Shown here: piece after piece, positions 53,151 through 63,654 of the stretch
Position numbering within the stretch: position 1 is the first letter of the stretch
Layout of the letters: every line of letters begins with the position of its first letter
NCBI RefSeq assembly: GCF_035685805.1
Contig: NZ_DASSAB010000014.1
Span: 1-64,000 of the forward strand
Direction: 5' to 3'
DNA length: 64,000 bases
From: Dyella_A sp035685805
Lineage (GTDB): Bacteria > Pseudomonadota > Gammaproteobacteria > Xanthomonadales > Rhodanobacteraceae
Made by a program: the position numbers and the translations under genes
Notes under the pieces: generated by a model
Seen by the model: only the letters and a program-made list of their open reading frames with translations
Told to the model about the DNA's origin: nothing
The model's database searches: none

Positions 53151-54470
53151 TCAGCCGAGCTGGGCGAAAGCGTCACGCGTGAGGTTTTCGGGGTCGCCCT
53201 CGGTGCACGCCACGTCGTCCTCGATGCGGATGCCGCCGTAGGGCTTGAGCGCTTCCACGCGGTCCCAGTCGATGTCCCTGGACGCCGGCGTCTGGCGCAC
53301 TTCGTCCAGCAGCATGTCGATGAAGTACAGGCCCGGCTCGATGGTCACGACCATGCCCGGTTCCAATGTGCGCGTCATGCGCAGGAACGGGTGGCCGTCC
53401 GGTCGCGCCACGGTTTCGCCGCGGTCGTTCCTGGCGAAGCCGCCCACGTCGTGGACCTGCAGGCCGATCGAGTGACCCAGCCCGTGCGGAAAGAAGGCCC
53501 GCGTGACGCCGCTCTCGACCGCGCTCTCGGCACTCATGCGGATCAACCCGTGCGTGCGCAGCACCTCGGCCAGCTGGTGGTGCGCAGCCACGTGCAGCGC
53601 GGCGTAATCCACGCCGGCGCGCACGCTGGCCGCCTGGCGCTGCTGCACGGCGTCCATCGCATCGATCAACGCCTGGAACTCATCGGCACCGTGCGCGGCA
53701 TGGCTGCGGGTGATGTCGCTGGCGTAGCCGCTGGCGCTGGCGCCGGCATCGATCAGTAGTGATCGCGACGCCTCGGGCGGCGTGCGGGTGAAGTCCATGT
53801 AGTGCAGCACCGCGCCGTGCTCGTTCAGCGCCACGATGCTGGAGTAGGGCAGCTCGGCGTCGGTCTGGCCGGCCGCGGCGAGATACGCCTGGTGGATGCC
53901 CAGCTCACTCTCGCCGGCGCGGAACGCCTGCTCGGCGGCCCGGTGGGCGCGCGCACCGATGCGGCTGGCCTCGCGCATCAGCGCCAGTTCGTACGGCGTC
54001 TTGTACGCGCGGTAGTAGTGCAGGTAGTCGAGCACGGGCTGAGGATTGTTCGCCTGTAACCCGTCCATGGGCGGGCACGCTTCGGCGATCACCGCGGCGT
54101 TCTGCCGAGGCAGCTGGGCGATCGCCTCTTCCGCGCTGCGCACGGTGACGATGTCGAAGTGCTCGACCCAGTAGCCGCTGGGCGCCTCGGGTACCACGTG
54201 CCAGTAGTCGCGCGGCTGCAGGAACACCAGTTTCGGTCGCTGCCCCGGCGTGTAGGCGATCCAGCTGCCCGGCACGCGGGTCAGTGGCAGCCAGTGCTTG
54301 AACGGCGGGTTCACGGCGTACGGGTAGTGATTGTCGTCGAGAAACTTCACGCCCGGCATGCCGGCAGCGATCAGCAGGTGATCGAAGCCGCCGCGGGCGA
54401 GTGCCTCGTCGGCGCGCCGGGTGAGGGTGGCCAGATGCTGGGCGTAGAGCGGAGCGAGCGAAGCGGTCAT
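53151..54470 (-). CDS. pepQ: Xaa-Pro dipeptidase
   Basis: M24 prolidase that splits Xaa-Pro dipeptides. The 439-residue protein (E. coli PepQ is 443) has an N-terminal domain with LDDNHYPYAVNPPFKHWLPL and metal ligands in LLIDAGASASGYASDITRS, HGLGHSIGLQVHDVGG, VTIEPGLYFI and GIRIEDDVA. The ATG at 54470 is preceded by AAGGAA. It could also finish dipeptides from the murein locus, but that is speculation. Confidence 0.94.
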   Translation of the reverse strand: MTASLAPLYAQHLATLTRRADEALARGGFDHLLIAAGMPGVKFLDDNHYPYAVNPPFKHWLPLTRVPGSWIAYTPGQRPKLVFLQPRDYWHVVPEAPSGYWVEHFDIVTVRSAEEAIAQLPRQNAAVIAEACPPMDGLQANNPQPVLDYLHYYRAYKTPYELALMREASRIGARAHRAAEQAFRAGESELGIHQAYLAAAGQTDAELPYSSIVALNEHGAVLHYMDFTRTPPEASRSLLIDAGASASGYASDITRSHAAHGADEFQALIDAMDAVQQRQAASVRAGVDYAALHVAAHHQLAEVLRTHGLIRMSAESAVESGVTRAFFPHGLGHSIGLQVHDVGGFARNDRGETVARPDGHPFLRMTRTLEPGMVVTIEPGLYFIDMLLDEVRQTPASRDIDWDRVEALKPYGGIRIEDDVACTEGDPENLTRDAFAQLG

Positions 54471-54689
54471 GGGATTCCTTGGCCGGTGGGGGCGCATCGG
54501 TCGTCGGCAGCTGGAAGCGTGCCGGCAGGGCGCCCGACGGATGGGGCGAGGCGCACAACGGCGCGCCGGGTCGCCGCCCATGATCGCAACCCTCGCCCGC
54601 GCGCGCCACCCGCGCACGCGCCATGGCTCCGTAGCAGCGAGAAATTTCCCCGCCGCGCGTGCGCGCCGACGAGGCGTGAAGCGGACGCC

Positions 54690-55043
54690 TTACGGCGCCA
54701 TCGCGATCCAGCGGTCGATCACTGCCGAATCCTTCGGTGACACCGCGATGATGCGGAACCCGGCCCAGATCTGGCCTGGCGCGGAGCCGGGGTCGTACCA
54801 CTGCGCCTGCACGCCCACTTCGATCGTCTGCGGCTGTGCCTCCAGCCCGTGCAGCGGCAGCTGTACCTGATAGATCGCGTCGGGGCGCGGCGCGCGCGCG
54901 CAGATCAGGAGCATGCCGCCGGCGGAAAGATTGCCTAGGAAGCCCATCGGCTGGCCGCTGATCATGTCGGTGACCGCAGCGGTGAAATTGACCCGCTTGC
55001 GCAGGGCGCGTCGCTGCTCGTTGGAGGCGGACTGGCTGTTCAT
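54690..55043 (-). CDS. PilZ domain protein (cyclic di-GMP receptor candidate)
   Basis: A 117-residue single PilZ domain. The cyclic di-GMP-binding residues are present: RRALRKR near the N terminus (Arg-x-x-x-Arg type) and NLSAGGM (Asn-x-Ser-x-Gly-Gly). It starts 4 bp after the DUF1631 stop, so the two are very likely cotranscribed and perhaps physically linked in function. Confidence 0.88.
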   Translation of the reverse strand: MNSQSASNEQRRALRKRVNFTAAVTDMISGQPMGFLGNLSAGGMLLICARAPRPDAIYQVQLPLHGLEAQPQTIEVGVQAQWYDPGSAPGQIWAGFRIIAVSPKDSAVIDRWIAMAP

Positions 55044-55047
55044 GGGA

Positions 55048-57408
55048 TCAGGCTCCGACTCGGCTCGAGGACGGGCGACCGCCGCCGGGCGGGCGCAGCA
55101 GGCTGCCGGTCAGGGTGCGCCAGGCGCGGTCCAGCAGCGACTCCTTCACCTCGGTCAGCTCGCGCGCGCGGCCCTTGACCATCTCGTGGGCCAGCTGCGG
55201 CAACGTCATGTCGTCGGCACGCACGCCGCGACGGTTGACGAACAGGGTCTGCCCGGACACGGGCGAGAACCATGCGAGCTTGCGCTGGGAGAGCTTGCCG
55301 GTCTTGGGGTCGGTAAATTCGAACCAGCGCCCGAACGGCAGCAGGCGCAGCCGCTCCTGCAGCTCCACTTCGCGCGGGTCCAGCACCGGCTGGCTGCGCG
55401 GCTGCGGACGCTTGGCCGCGGTGACGCCGGCAGGCGCACGCCGACCGGGAGTCGGCGCCGGCTCGGCCGGGTTGGCCGCCAGCTCCGCCGGTTCGGCCGA
55501 AGCGGCTGGCACGGCCGCCGTGGGCGGATGTTGTTCGCCCAGTCGCTGATGCTGCTTGAGCCGCATCGCCAGGTCGGTGGTGCTCAGCGTCTCGCCGCTG
55601 GCTGCGGGGATGGCGGCTTCGCCAGGATTGGCCAGGCGCTGGGCAACCTGCGCGGCTTCCTCGTGATGCATGCCGATCTGCTGCAGGCCGGTTTCCACCT
55701 CCGATTGCAGGTGTGCCCGATCGTCGACCGGCTTGCGCCCCAGCAGCTGGTCGGTGATCAGCAACTGGCTGGCGAAGGCGTCGCTGTCTTCGCCGTGGCG
55801 CAGGATTGTCAACGCCAGCACGTCGGACCATGCGCGGTCGAGCAGGGCGCGCAGCAGCCCGCGCGGCGGTGCCTGGGCGAAGCGCTCGCCGATCAGCGCG
55901 CTGGCACGCTGACGCGCCTGGTCGAGCCGCTCGCGGCCCTGCATGGCTTCGACGTGTCGTCGCTCGGCGGTCTGCGCCTTGCGCGAAAGCAGCGCCAGAT
56001 GCTGCTGGATGTCCGCCAGCAACGTGGTGTACAGGCCGGCGCTGGGCGGTTCCCGGCTGGCCCGCTCGACCAGTTGCTCGAGCTTGGCGCGCAGGCTGCG
56101 GTCCGCTTCGCTGCCGGAGTCATCGAGCCACTCGTGTGCCACCTCGGTGACGGTGCCCAGCAACTGGCGCGCCGGGTGCTCCTTCTGCTCGAAGAAATTG
56201 CGATCGCCCACCGCCATGCGCAGCACCGGCAGCTGCAGGCCGCCAAGCAGCGCATGGGTTTCCTCGCCCTGCTGCAGCTGGCGCGAGAGCTGCTCGAACA
56301 GCATCGCCACCAGCTCCACCGTATCGCCCTGCTCGGCGCTGAGGCCGGTACGCGCGGCGCCGGGGGGCTTGCCCGCATTGAGCTGGGTCAGCAACTCCTC
56401 GCGCAGCAGCTGGGCGCTGCGCAACTCGCGGCTGGCCTTGTCGGTCACCTGGGTCAGGTGTTGCTGCAGGGCCGACAGCGCCGTCTGCAGTTCGTCGGCG
56501 GTGGCCACCTCGGCGACTTCGCCGCCCACTGTGGTCTGGCCGCTGCGCCGGCGCGCCAGCAACTCGCGCAGGCTGTCGAGCACCGCAATCGGTTCATTCG
56601 GCGCACCCGCCGCCGCGGCCGACGCAGCCGGGGTGGCGGCGGCTTCGGCCCGCGCCGGCTCGGCGTTGCCGCCGGCACGGGCCGGCTTCACCGGCGTACG
56701 CAGCAGCGGATAGGGCCGCAGCTGCGGCAGGATGCCCTCTTTCTGCAGCACCTCGTTGAGCATGCCGTAGAACCGGGGCAGCTCCGGCAGCAAGGCGTTC
56801 TCCAGGCACTTGAGCAGCAACAGGTCGTGTTCGACCGGCAGCTCCATCGTGCTGACCGCTTCGCGCAATGCCTTGGCCAGCGTCAGCGGCCCCATCGGCA
56901 GCTCGCCCGCTTCAAGCGGCGGCGCGGCCACCAGCACCGCCAGGCGATAACCGAGTTCGTAGATCGCCGCGCCGCCACGGGCCTCGCCACGCGAGGCCAG
57001 CTTGTCCAGTGCCACGGTCATTTCGTGGTCGGCCTGATCGACCAGGCTCAGCGGCTGGCCGACGGGGTTGTCCGCTGGCGTCGGGGCCGGCGCGCCCAGC
57101 GACTGGAACGCGCTGCTGACCTGCTCGATGAACCGCTTTTCCAGCGTCGGCCGCTCGCGCAACAGCCGCAAGCGCACGTTGAAGTGGCGCTGCTGGTTGA
57201 ATGGATCGTGGGCATTCTCCGACAGCACGAACAGCTGCCGCTCGAGATCATCCAGGCATACGCGCAACGGTCGCGACAGCCAGTCCACGCTCAGCGTGCG
57301 GCAACGCTCGATCAGCCGGCGCGCGCGCCCGGACCATGCGTCCTGTGCCTGGGCGGCCGCGCCATGCGGCACTGGCGACCGTCCCCGACCTTGCGGCTCA
57401 ACATCCAT
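55048..57408 (-). CDS. DUF1631 family protein
   Basis: A large 786-residue mostly helical cytoplasmic protein recognisable as DUF1631 (LSVDWLSRPLRVCLDDLERQLF-type N-terminal helix, VSSAFQSLGAP, and a C-terminal LPFGRWFEFTDP / AWFSPVSGQTLFVNRRG segment). The late segment looks like a small beta domain of the PilZ-like kind (NRRG, followed by helices). The ATG at 57408 gives the expected N terminus. Function unknown; the adjacent PilZ gene points to cyclic di-GMP-linked control. Confidence 0.82.
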   Translation of the reverse strand: MDVEPQGRGRSPVPHGAAAQAQDAWSGRARRLIERCRTLSVDWLSRPLRVCLDDLERQLFVLSENAHDPFNQQRHFNVRLRLLRERPTLEKRFIEQVSSAFQSLGAPAPTPADNPVGQPLSLVDQADHEMTVALDKLASRGEARGGAAIYELGYRLAVLVAAPPLEAGELPMGPLTLAKALREAVSTMELPVEHDLLLLKCLENALLPELPRFYGMLNEVLQKEGILPQLRPYPLLRTPVKPARAGGNAEPARAEAAATPAASAAAAGAPNEPIAVLDSLRELLARRRSGQTTVGGEVAEVATADELQTALSALQQHLTQVTDKASRELRSAQLLREELLTQLNAGKPPGAARTGLSAEQGDTVELVAMLFEQLSRQLQQGEETHALLGGLQLPVLRMAVGDRNFFEQKEHPARQLLGTVTEVAHEWLDDSGSEADRSLRAKLEQLVERASREPPSAGLYTTLLADIQQHLALLSRKAQTAERRHVEAMQGRERLDQARQRASALIGERFAQAPPRGLLRALLDRAWSDVLALTILRHGEDSDAFASQLLITDQLLGRKPVDDRAHLQSEVETGLQQIGMHHEEAAQVAQRLANPGEAAIPAASGETLSTTDLAMRLKQHQRLGEQHPPTAAVPAASAEPAELAANPAEPAPTPGRRAPAGVTAAKRPQPRSQPVLDPREVELQERLRLLPFGRWFEFTDPKTGKLSQRKLAWFSPVSGQTLFVNRRGVRADDMTLPQLAHEMVKGRARELTEVKESLLDRAWRTLTGSLLRPPGGGRPSSSRVGA

Positions 57409-57599
57409 GACAGACCCTGGTGAAACCCCCGTGGACCGGCAGTCTATGCCGGATGGCGCGCGGCCCGCCATTGGCGCTTGGTCGCGTCGCTGCGGTGGTG
57501 GCCCTCGGCGGCGGCCGGTGGCCTGGCAGACAGCCGTTACACTGCGGCGGGGCAGGAGCCCTGGCGGCACGATGCGGTGGGACAGGAGGTGCGGTGGGC

Positions 57600-58451
57600 A
57601 TGGATCGAACGATCGACAGCGCGGCGTGCGAGGGTGCCGATGCGACCCGGCTCGGCGCAGGGCGGGCGTGTGGCGGGCGCCCCAGTCAGCAGGACGACCT
57701 GGTCTGCCTGCACGACCCCGCCTCGCATACCCGGCTGCTGGTGCTGGCCGACGGCATGGGGGGCGACGGTGCGGGCGAGCTGGCGTCCGCCGGCGTGGTC
57801 GCGGTAGCCCGTACGTTGTGGCAGGGCGGCAGCTGGCAGGTGCTGCCCGGCGCCCTGTTCCTGGAGCAGCTTTGCCAGGACGCTCACCTGGCGTTGCGCC
57901 GCTGCGGCCAGGGAATGACCGATGCGGCCCCGCACGCCACCGTGGTGGCGCTGCTGCTCAAGGGCACCAGCGCCTATTGGGCGCATGTCGGCGACAGCCG
58001 GCTGTATCGGTTCGAGCGTGGCCGCCTGCTTGGCTGCACCGAAGACCACAGCGTGGTCCAGGCGCGGGTGCGGCGGGGCGAACTGAGCGCCCGCGACGCA
58101 GCACGGGCGGCCGACCAGCACGAATTGCTGCGCGGCCTCGGCGGTGACCTGCAGCCGCAGGTCGACCACGGCTGGGCCACGCTAAGGGCGGGGCAGAGCT
58201 TCGCCCTGTGCAGCGATGGCGTGTGGGAGCAGTTGTCCGAGCACGAGCTGGCGCAGTACGCCGCGCAGCCGGATCTTGCGCAAGCCGCCACGCAGGCGCT
58301 GAGCGTGGCGCTCAACCGTGGCGGCGAGAACGGCGATAATGTGGCGCTGATCCTGGTCCGTCCGGCGCGCCTGCAGATCGGCTGGCTGGGTCGCCTCTCA
58401 CGACTGTGGCGCACCCGCGCCACGGCGCCCCGACCTCTTCCCCCGGCCTGA
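57600..58451 (+). CDS. PP2C-family Ser/Thr phosphatase
   Basis: A 283-residue metal-dependent phosphatase. PP2C motifs are GRPSQQDD (metal Asp region), VLADGMGGDGAGELAS, AYWAHVGDSRLYRF, TEDHSVVQ, FALCSDGVWE and GENGDNVAL. A strong AGGAGGT (57584-57590) lies upstream of both a GTG at 57594 and the ATG at 57600; either could start. It likely reverses the Ser-Thr kinase encoded convergently 1 kb downstream. Confidence 0.9.
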   Translation: MDRTIDSAACEGADATRLGAGRACGGRPSQQDDLVCLHDPASHTRLLVLADGMGGDGAGELASAGVVAVARTLWQGGSWQVLPGALFLEQLCQDAHLALRRCGQGMTDAAPHATVVALLLKGTSAYWAHVGDSRLYRFERGRLLGCTEDHSVVQARVRRGELSARDAARAADQHELLRGLGGDLQPQVDHGWATLRAGQSFALCSDGVWEQLSEHELAQYAAQPDLAQAATQALSVALNRGGENGDNVALILVRPARLQIGWLGRLSRLWRTRATAPRPLPPA

Positions 58452-58478
58452 GCCGCGCAGCTACCGCGAGTCCGTCCC

Positions 58479-59384
58479 ATGTCCTTCCTGTTTTTGCGCT
58501 CCCTCCGATCCACCCGGCGGCCTCTCTGCCTGACGGCCCTGGCCTGCGCTGCGCTGGTGCTCGGTGGCTGTGCCTCGCTCGGTCGGGGGCGCCACACGCA
58601 GGTGGTGGTCACGCCGGCGCAGCCGTCCGCCCAGGCCGCAGCCGATGCGCGGGCACCATCGCTGTCGGAGATCATCAACGGCCAGTTGCAGCACGGGCGC
58701 TACGCCGAGGGGGAACGCAACCTGCGTGCCTACCTGGTACAGCATCCCGACGACAGCGTTGCGCAGCTGATGCTGCGCCAGCTGACGCGGCCGCCGGACG
58801 CCTGGCTGGGGCCGCCCGCGCGGCAGCGGGTGGCCCGGCCCGGCGATTCGTACAGCACGCTGGCACAGCAGTATCTCGGCGACGCGCGGTTGTTCGTCCT
58901 GCTGGCCCGCTACAACGACGCGGCGGACCCGTCGCTGCTGCGCGTGGGCGAGACGGTGCGCCTGCCTGCGGCCAAGGAGGACGCACCACCCCTGGCACCC
59001 GTCGCCGATGAGGTTGCGTCCGACGACCGCACGCCGCCGTCGACACGGCCGGTGGCCGAGTCGCGGGCGCAGCGCGCCCTGCGCCTGCAGCGCGAGAGCC
59101 TCTCGCTGTTCGATGCGGGACGACAGGCCGAGGCGCTGGCCCGGCTCGACGCGGCGCTGGCGCTGGAGCCGGGCCTGGCTGGCAACGGGCCGCAGTCGGC
59201 GGACTTGCGCCAGCAACTGGTGGCCGCGTGCCACCAGCGGGCGATCGTGCTTTATCGCGACCAGCAGCTGGATCCGGCGATCGCGCTGTGGGACCGGGTG
59301 CTGGCGATCCAGCCGGACTACGAACCGGCGCTCGCCTATCGCGCCCGCGCGCAGGAACTTAAGCGCCGCCTGAAACAGTATTGA
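58479..59384 (+). CDS. LysM / TPR lipoprotein
   Basis: A 301-residue envelope lipoprotein. The signal ends in lipobox LGGC followed by Ala-Ser. A LysM domain (about 115-165; RVARPGDSYSTLAQQYLGD, RVGETVRLP) should bind peptidoglycan or glycan, and TPR-like helices occupy about 195-300 (LFDAGRQAEALARLDAALAL, LDPAIALWDRVLAIQPDYEPALAY). It is 27 bp after the PP2C gene and convergent with the kinase, suggesting it reports cell-wall state to that module (inference). Confidence 0.82.
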   Translation: MSFLFLRSLRSTRRPLCLTALACAALVLGGCASLGRGRHTQVVVTPAQPSAQAAADARAPSLSEIINGQLQHGRYAEGERNLRAYLVQHPDDSVAQLMLRQLTRPPDAWLGPPARQRVARPGDSYSTLAQQYLGDARLFVLLARYNDAADPSLLRVGETVRLPAAKEDAPPLAPVADEVASDDRTPPSTRPVAESRAQRALRLQRESLSLFDAGRQAEALARLDAALALEPGLAGNGPQSADLRQQLVAACHQRAIVLYRDQQLDPAIALWDRVLAIQPDYEPALAYRARAQELKRRLKQY

Positions 59385-59420
59385 GTGATCTGTCGGCCGA
59401 TGCGGCGGCCGCGCGTCGCG

Positions 59421-61130
<1,710 letters not shown>

Positions 61131-61140
61131 GGGCGATCGC

Positions 61141-61668
61141 TCAGCGCAGCCACCACGCCAGCACGGCGAGTGCGCCAAGCGCGAATGCGGCGGCGGCCGT
61201 GATCCAGCCCGCCGAGCGCCGGCGACGCTCGCCGCGTTCGCGGGTGAGAAAGACGAACTCGGCCTGACCGAGCCGCACGCAATCGCCGTGCTTGAGCACC
61301 GCCTCGTGCACGCGTTTTCCGTTGACGAACGTGCCGTTGGTCGACAGCGTATTCATGATCACGTAGTGACCCTGCTGGTTGATCACCCAGGCATGCGACG
61401 CCGACACGCTCGGCTCGTTCACCACGATGTCGTTGTCGCTGCGCCGGCCCAGCGTCTGCCGTCCCGAGCGAAGCGCGAAGCGCACCGTCCCCAGGCCCTC
61501 GCTGCGGCCGAGCAACACCGGCTGGGCCGTGCTGGCCGGGCCCGGCGGCGCGGGTGCCACGGCGTCGGCGTACTGCGCCAGCTCCTCGGCGGTGAACAGC
61601 CGCGTGCCCTGGGGGCCTGCGGTGCGCGGATCGTTGCGGCGACGCGGGACGGGGACGGGGCCGTTCAT
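61141..61668 (-). CDS. FHA-domain membrane protein
   Basis: A 175-residue protein with a forkhead-associated domain (about 70-145; LGRRSDNDIVV, SASHAWV, STNGTFVNGKRV) that should bind phosphothreonine, and a C-terminal membrane helix (about 152-172; WITAAAAFALGALAVLAWWL). It precedes the kinase by 10 bases and is a likely phosphorylation partner. The start is uncertain: ATG 61668 is used, while an upstream in-frame ATG (13 codons earlier) is also possible. A poorly resolved 214-bp spacer separates it from hemW. Confidence 0.85.
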   Translation of the reverse strand: MNGPVPVPRRRNDPRTAGPQGTRLFTAEELAQYADAVAPAPPGPASTAQPVLLGRSEGLGTVRFALRSGRQTLGRRSDNDIVVNEPSVSASHAWVINQQGHYVIMNTLSTNGTFVNGKRVHEAVLKHGDCVRLGQAEFVFLTRERGERRRRSAGWITAAAAFALGALAVLAWWLR

Positions 61669-61882
61669 CGATGGAGTGATCCGGGGTGATGCGGTGAATG
61701 CGGACATGACGCGCGCCAGGCAGTAAACGGGGTGTTCGACCGTGCCGTCGGCACGACAGTGGCTCAGGCAGAGCACCCCGCCGTCTGTAACGGTCGCAAC
61801 GCCTGAAACTTGAACAAGCTTTGCGTGGTGCGGACGTGATGGCGCGCACAGTGCGGATGTCCCGCCAGCCGCACGTAGCCGG

Positions 61883-63049
61883 TCAGTCGAGGAACGCGGC
61901 GATCACGTCGTTGAGGAAGCGCTGGCCCAGCGCCGTGGTCTGGAGTCGGTCAGGATCATCCACCAGCCAGCCGCGCCGGCGGGCCTCGGCGAGCGGCGTC
62001 GCGATTTGCTCCGGCGGAGCGCCGGTACGCTCGGCGAACGCACCGGCCGGTACGCCGTCGATCAGGCGCAGTGCGTTGAGCATGTACTCGAACGGCAGCT
62101 CCGCGGCGGGCACCGGGCCGCTTCCCCCCAAGCGCGCGGTGCCGCTGCCGGCGGTCAGGAACGCCTGCGGCAGGCGCGTTTTCCAACGCCGGTGCACGAT
62201 CCCGGTGGCGCTGTCGCTGAGCTTGCCGTGGGCTCCCGCACCGATGCCCAGGTAGTCGCCGAACTGCCAGTAGTTGAGGTTGTGGGCGCAGCGACGGCCG
62301 GGCCGCGCGTAGGCGGAAATCTCGTATTGCCCGTAACCGGCGGCGGCAAGCGCCGATTCGCATGCCTCCTGCATCGCCCAGGCGTGGTCGTCGTCCGGCA
62401 GCGGCGGCGGATTGGCGGCGAACGCGGTGTTCGGTTCCAGCGTGAGTTGGTAGTGGGAGATGTGCGCCGGCGCCAGTGCCAGCGCCCGCGCCACGTCGGC
62501 CAGGGCGCCGTCGAGCGTCTGCTGCGGCAGGGCGTACATCAGGTCGAGATTGATGTTGGCGTAGCCGGCATCCTGCGCCGATTTGACCGCCGCCTCGGCC
62601 TCCGCGGCCGAGTGGATGCGCCCGAGCCGGCGCAGCTTGTCGTCGTCGAAGCTCTGGATGCCAAACGACAGGCGGTTCACCCCTGCGGCCAGATAGCCGT
62701 CGAAGCGACCGTGTTCGACGGTGCCGGGGTTGGTCTCCAGCGTGATCTCGGCGCCGTCGGCGAACGGCAGCCGCGCGCGGGCGCCGTCGAGGAAGCGCTC
62801 GACCAGCTCCGGCGCGAACAGGCTGGGCGTGCCCCCGCCGAAGAACACGCTGACGATCGGCCGGCCGGCCAGTGCTGCGCCGAAGTCGGCGCAATCGGCG
62901 TCGAGGTCGGCCAGCAGGGCGTCGACGTAATCGGCATACGGCGGTGGCGCATCGCGCAGGCCGTGCGAGTTGAAGTCGCAGTACGGGCACTTCTTCACGC
63001 ACCACGGCATGTGCACGTAGAGCGACAGCGGCGGCGCGAGCAGCGCCAT
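61883..63049 (-). CDS. hemW: HemW radical-SAM heme chaperone
   Basis: A 388-residue HemW (formerly annotated as oxygen-independent coproporphyrinogen oxidase). It has the radical-SAM Cys cluster in WCVKKCPYCDF, FFGGGTPSLF, TLETNPGTVE and NRLSFGIQSF, and the HemW-type HNLNYWQFGDYLGIGAGAHG. It lacks the extra N-terminal segment of HemN. HemW hands heme to respiratory enzymes. It starts 1 bp after rdgB. Confidence 0.94.
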   Translation of the reverse strand: MALLAPPLSLYVHMPWCVKKCPYCDFNSHGLRDAPPPYADYVDALLADLDADCADFGAALAGRPIVSVFFGGGTPSLFAPELVERFLDGARARLPFADGAEITLETNPGTVEHGRFDGYLAAGVNRLSFGIQSFDDDKLRRLGRIHSAAEAEAAVKSAQDAGYANINLDLMYALPQQTLDGALADVARALALAPAHISHYQLTLEPNTAFAANPPPLPDDDHAWAMQEACESALAAAGYGQYEISAYARPGRRCAHNLNYWQFGDYLGIGAGAHGKLSDSATGIVHRRWKTRLPQAFLTAGSGTARLGGSGPVPAAELPFEYMLNALRLIDGVPAGAFAERTGAPPEQIATPLAEARRRGWLVDDPDRLQTTALGQRFLNDVIAAFLD

Positions 63050-63050
63050 C

Positions 63051-63650
63051 TCAGGCTTTCAGGTCGATCAGGCGCGCATGCAGCTGTGCCAGCGCCTGGC
63101 CGCGGTGGCTGATGCGGTTCTTCAACGCCTTGTCCAGCTCGGCGGCGCCGAGCGTGTGGCCGTCGGGCAGGAACAGCGGGTCGTAGCCGAAGCCGCCGTC
63201 GCCGCGCGGAGCATCCAGCACGCGCCCGTGCCAGCGGCCCTCGGCGATCAGCGGCGCGGGGTCGTCGGCGTGGCGCAGCAGCACCAGCACGCAGATGAAG
63301 AAGGCGCGGCGTTCGGCGTCGGGGCGGCCGTCCAGCTCGCGCAGCAGCTTGGCGTTGTTCGCCGCGTTGTCGCCGTGGGTGCCCGCGTAGCGCGCCGAGT
63401 ACAGGCCCGGCGCGCCGCCCAGCGCATCCACGCACAGGCCCGAATCATCCGCCAGCGCGGCCAGTCCGGTGACCCGAGCGGCGTGGCGCGCCTTGAGCAG
63501 GGCGTTCTCGACGAAGGTCAGGCCGGTTTCCTCGACATCCTCCACTCCGAGCTCGCCCTGGGCCACCACGTCCAGCCCGCTGTCGGCGAGCAGGTGGTTG
63601 AACTCGGCCAGCTTGCCGCGATTGCCACTGGCCAGAACGATGCGGGCCAT
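63051..63650 (-). CDS. rdgB: dITP/XTP pyrophosphatase
   Basis: RdgB removes non-canonical purine triphosphates. The 199-residue protein starts MARIVLASGNRGKLAEF and has TFVENALLKARHA, ALADDSGLCVDALGG, GDGGFGYDPLF and the late KNRISHRGQAL motif. It lies between rph (4 bp upstream) and hemW, the conserved rph-rdgB-hemW order. Confidence 0.96.
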   Translation of the reverse strand: MARIVLASGNRGKLAEFNHLLADSGLDVVAQGELGVEDVEETGLTFVENALLKARHAARVTGLAALADDSGLCVDALGGAPGLYSARYAGTHGDNAANNAKLLRELDGRPDAERRAFFICVLVLLRHADDPAPLIAEGRWHGRVLDAPRGDGGFGYDPLFLPDGHTLGAAELDKALKNRISHRGQALAQLHARLIDLKA

Positions 63651-63654
63651 CGGC

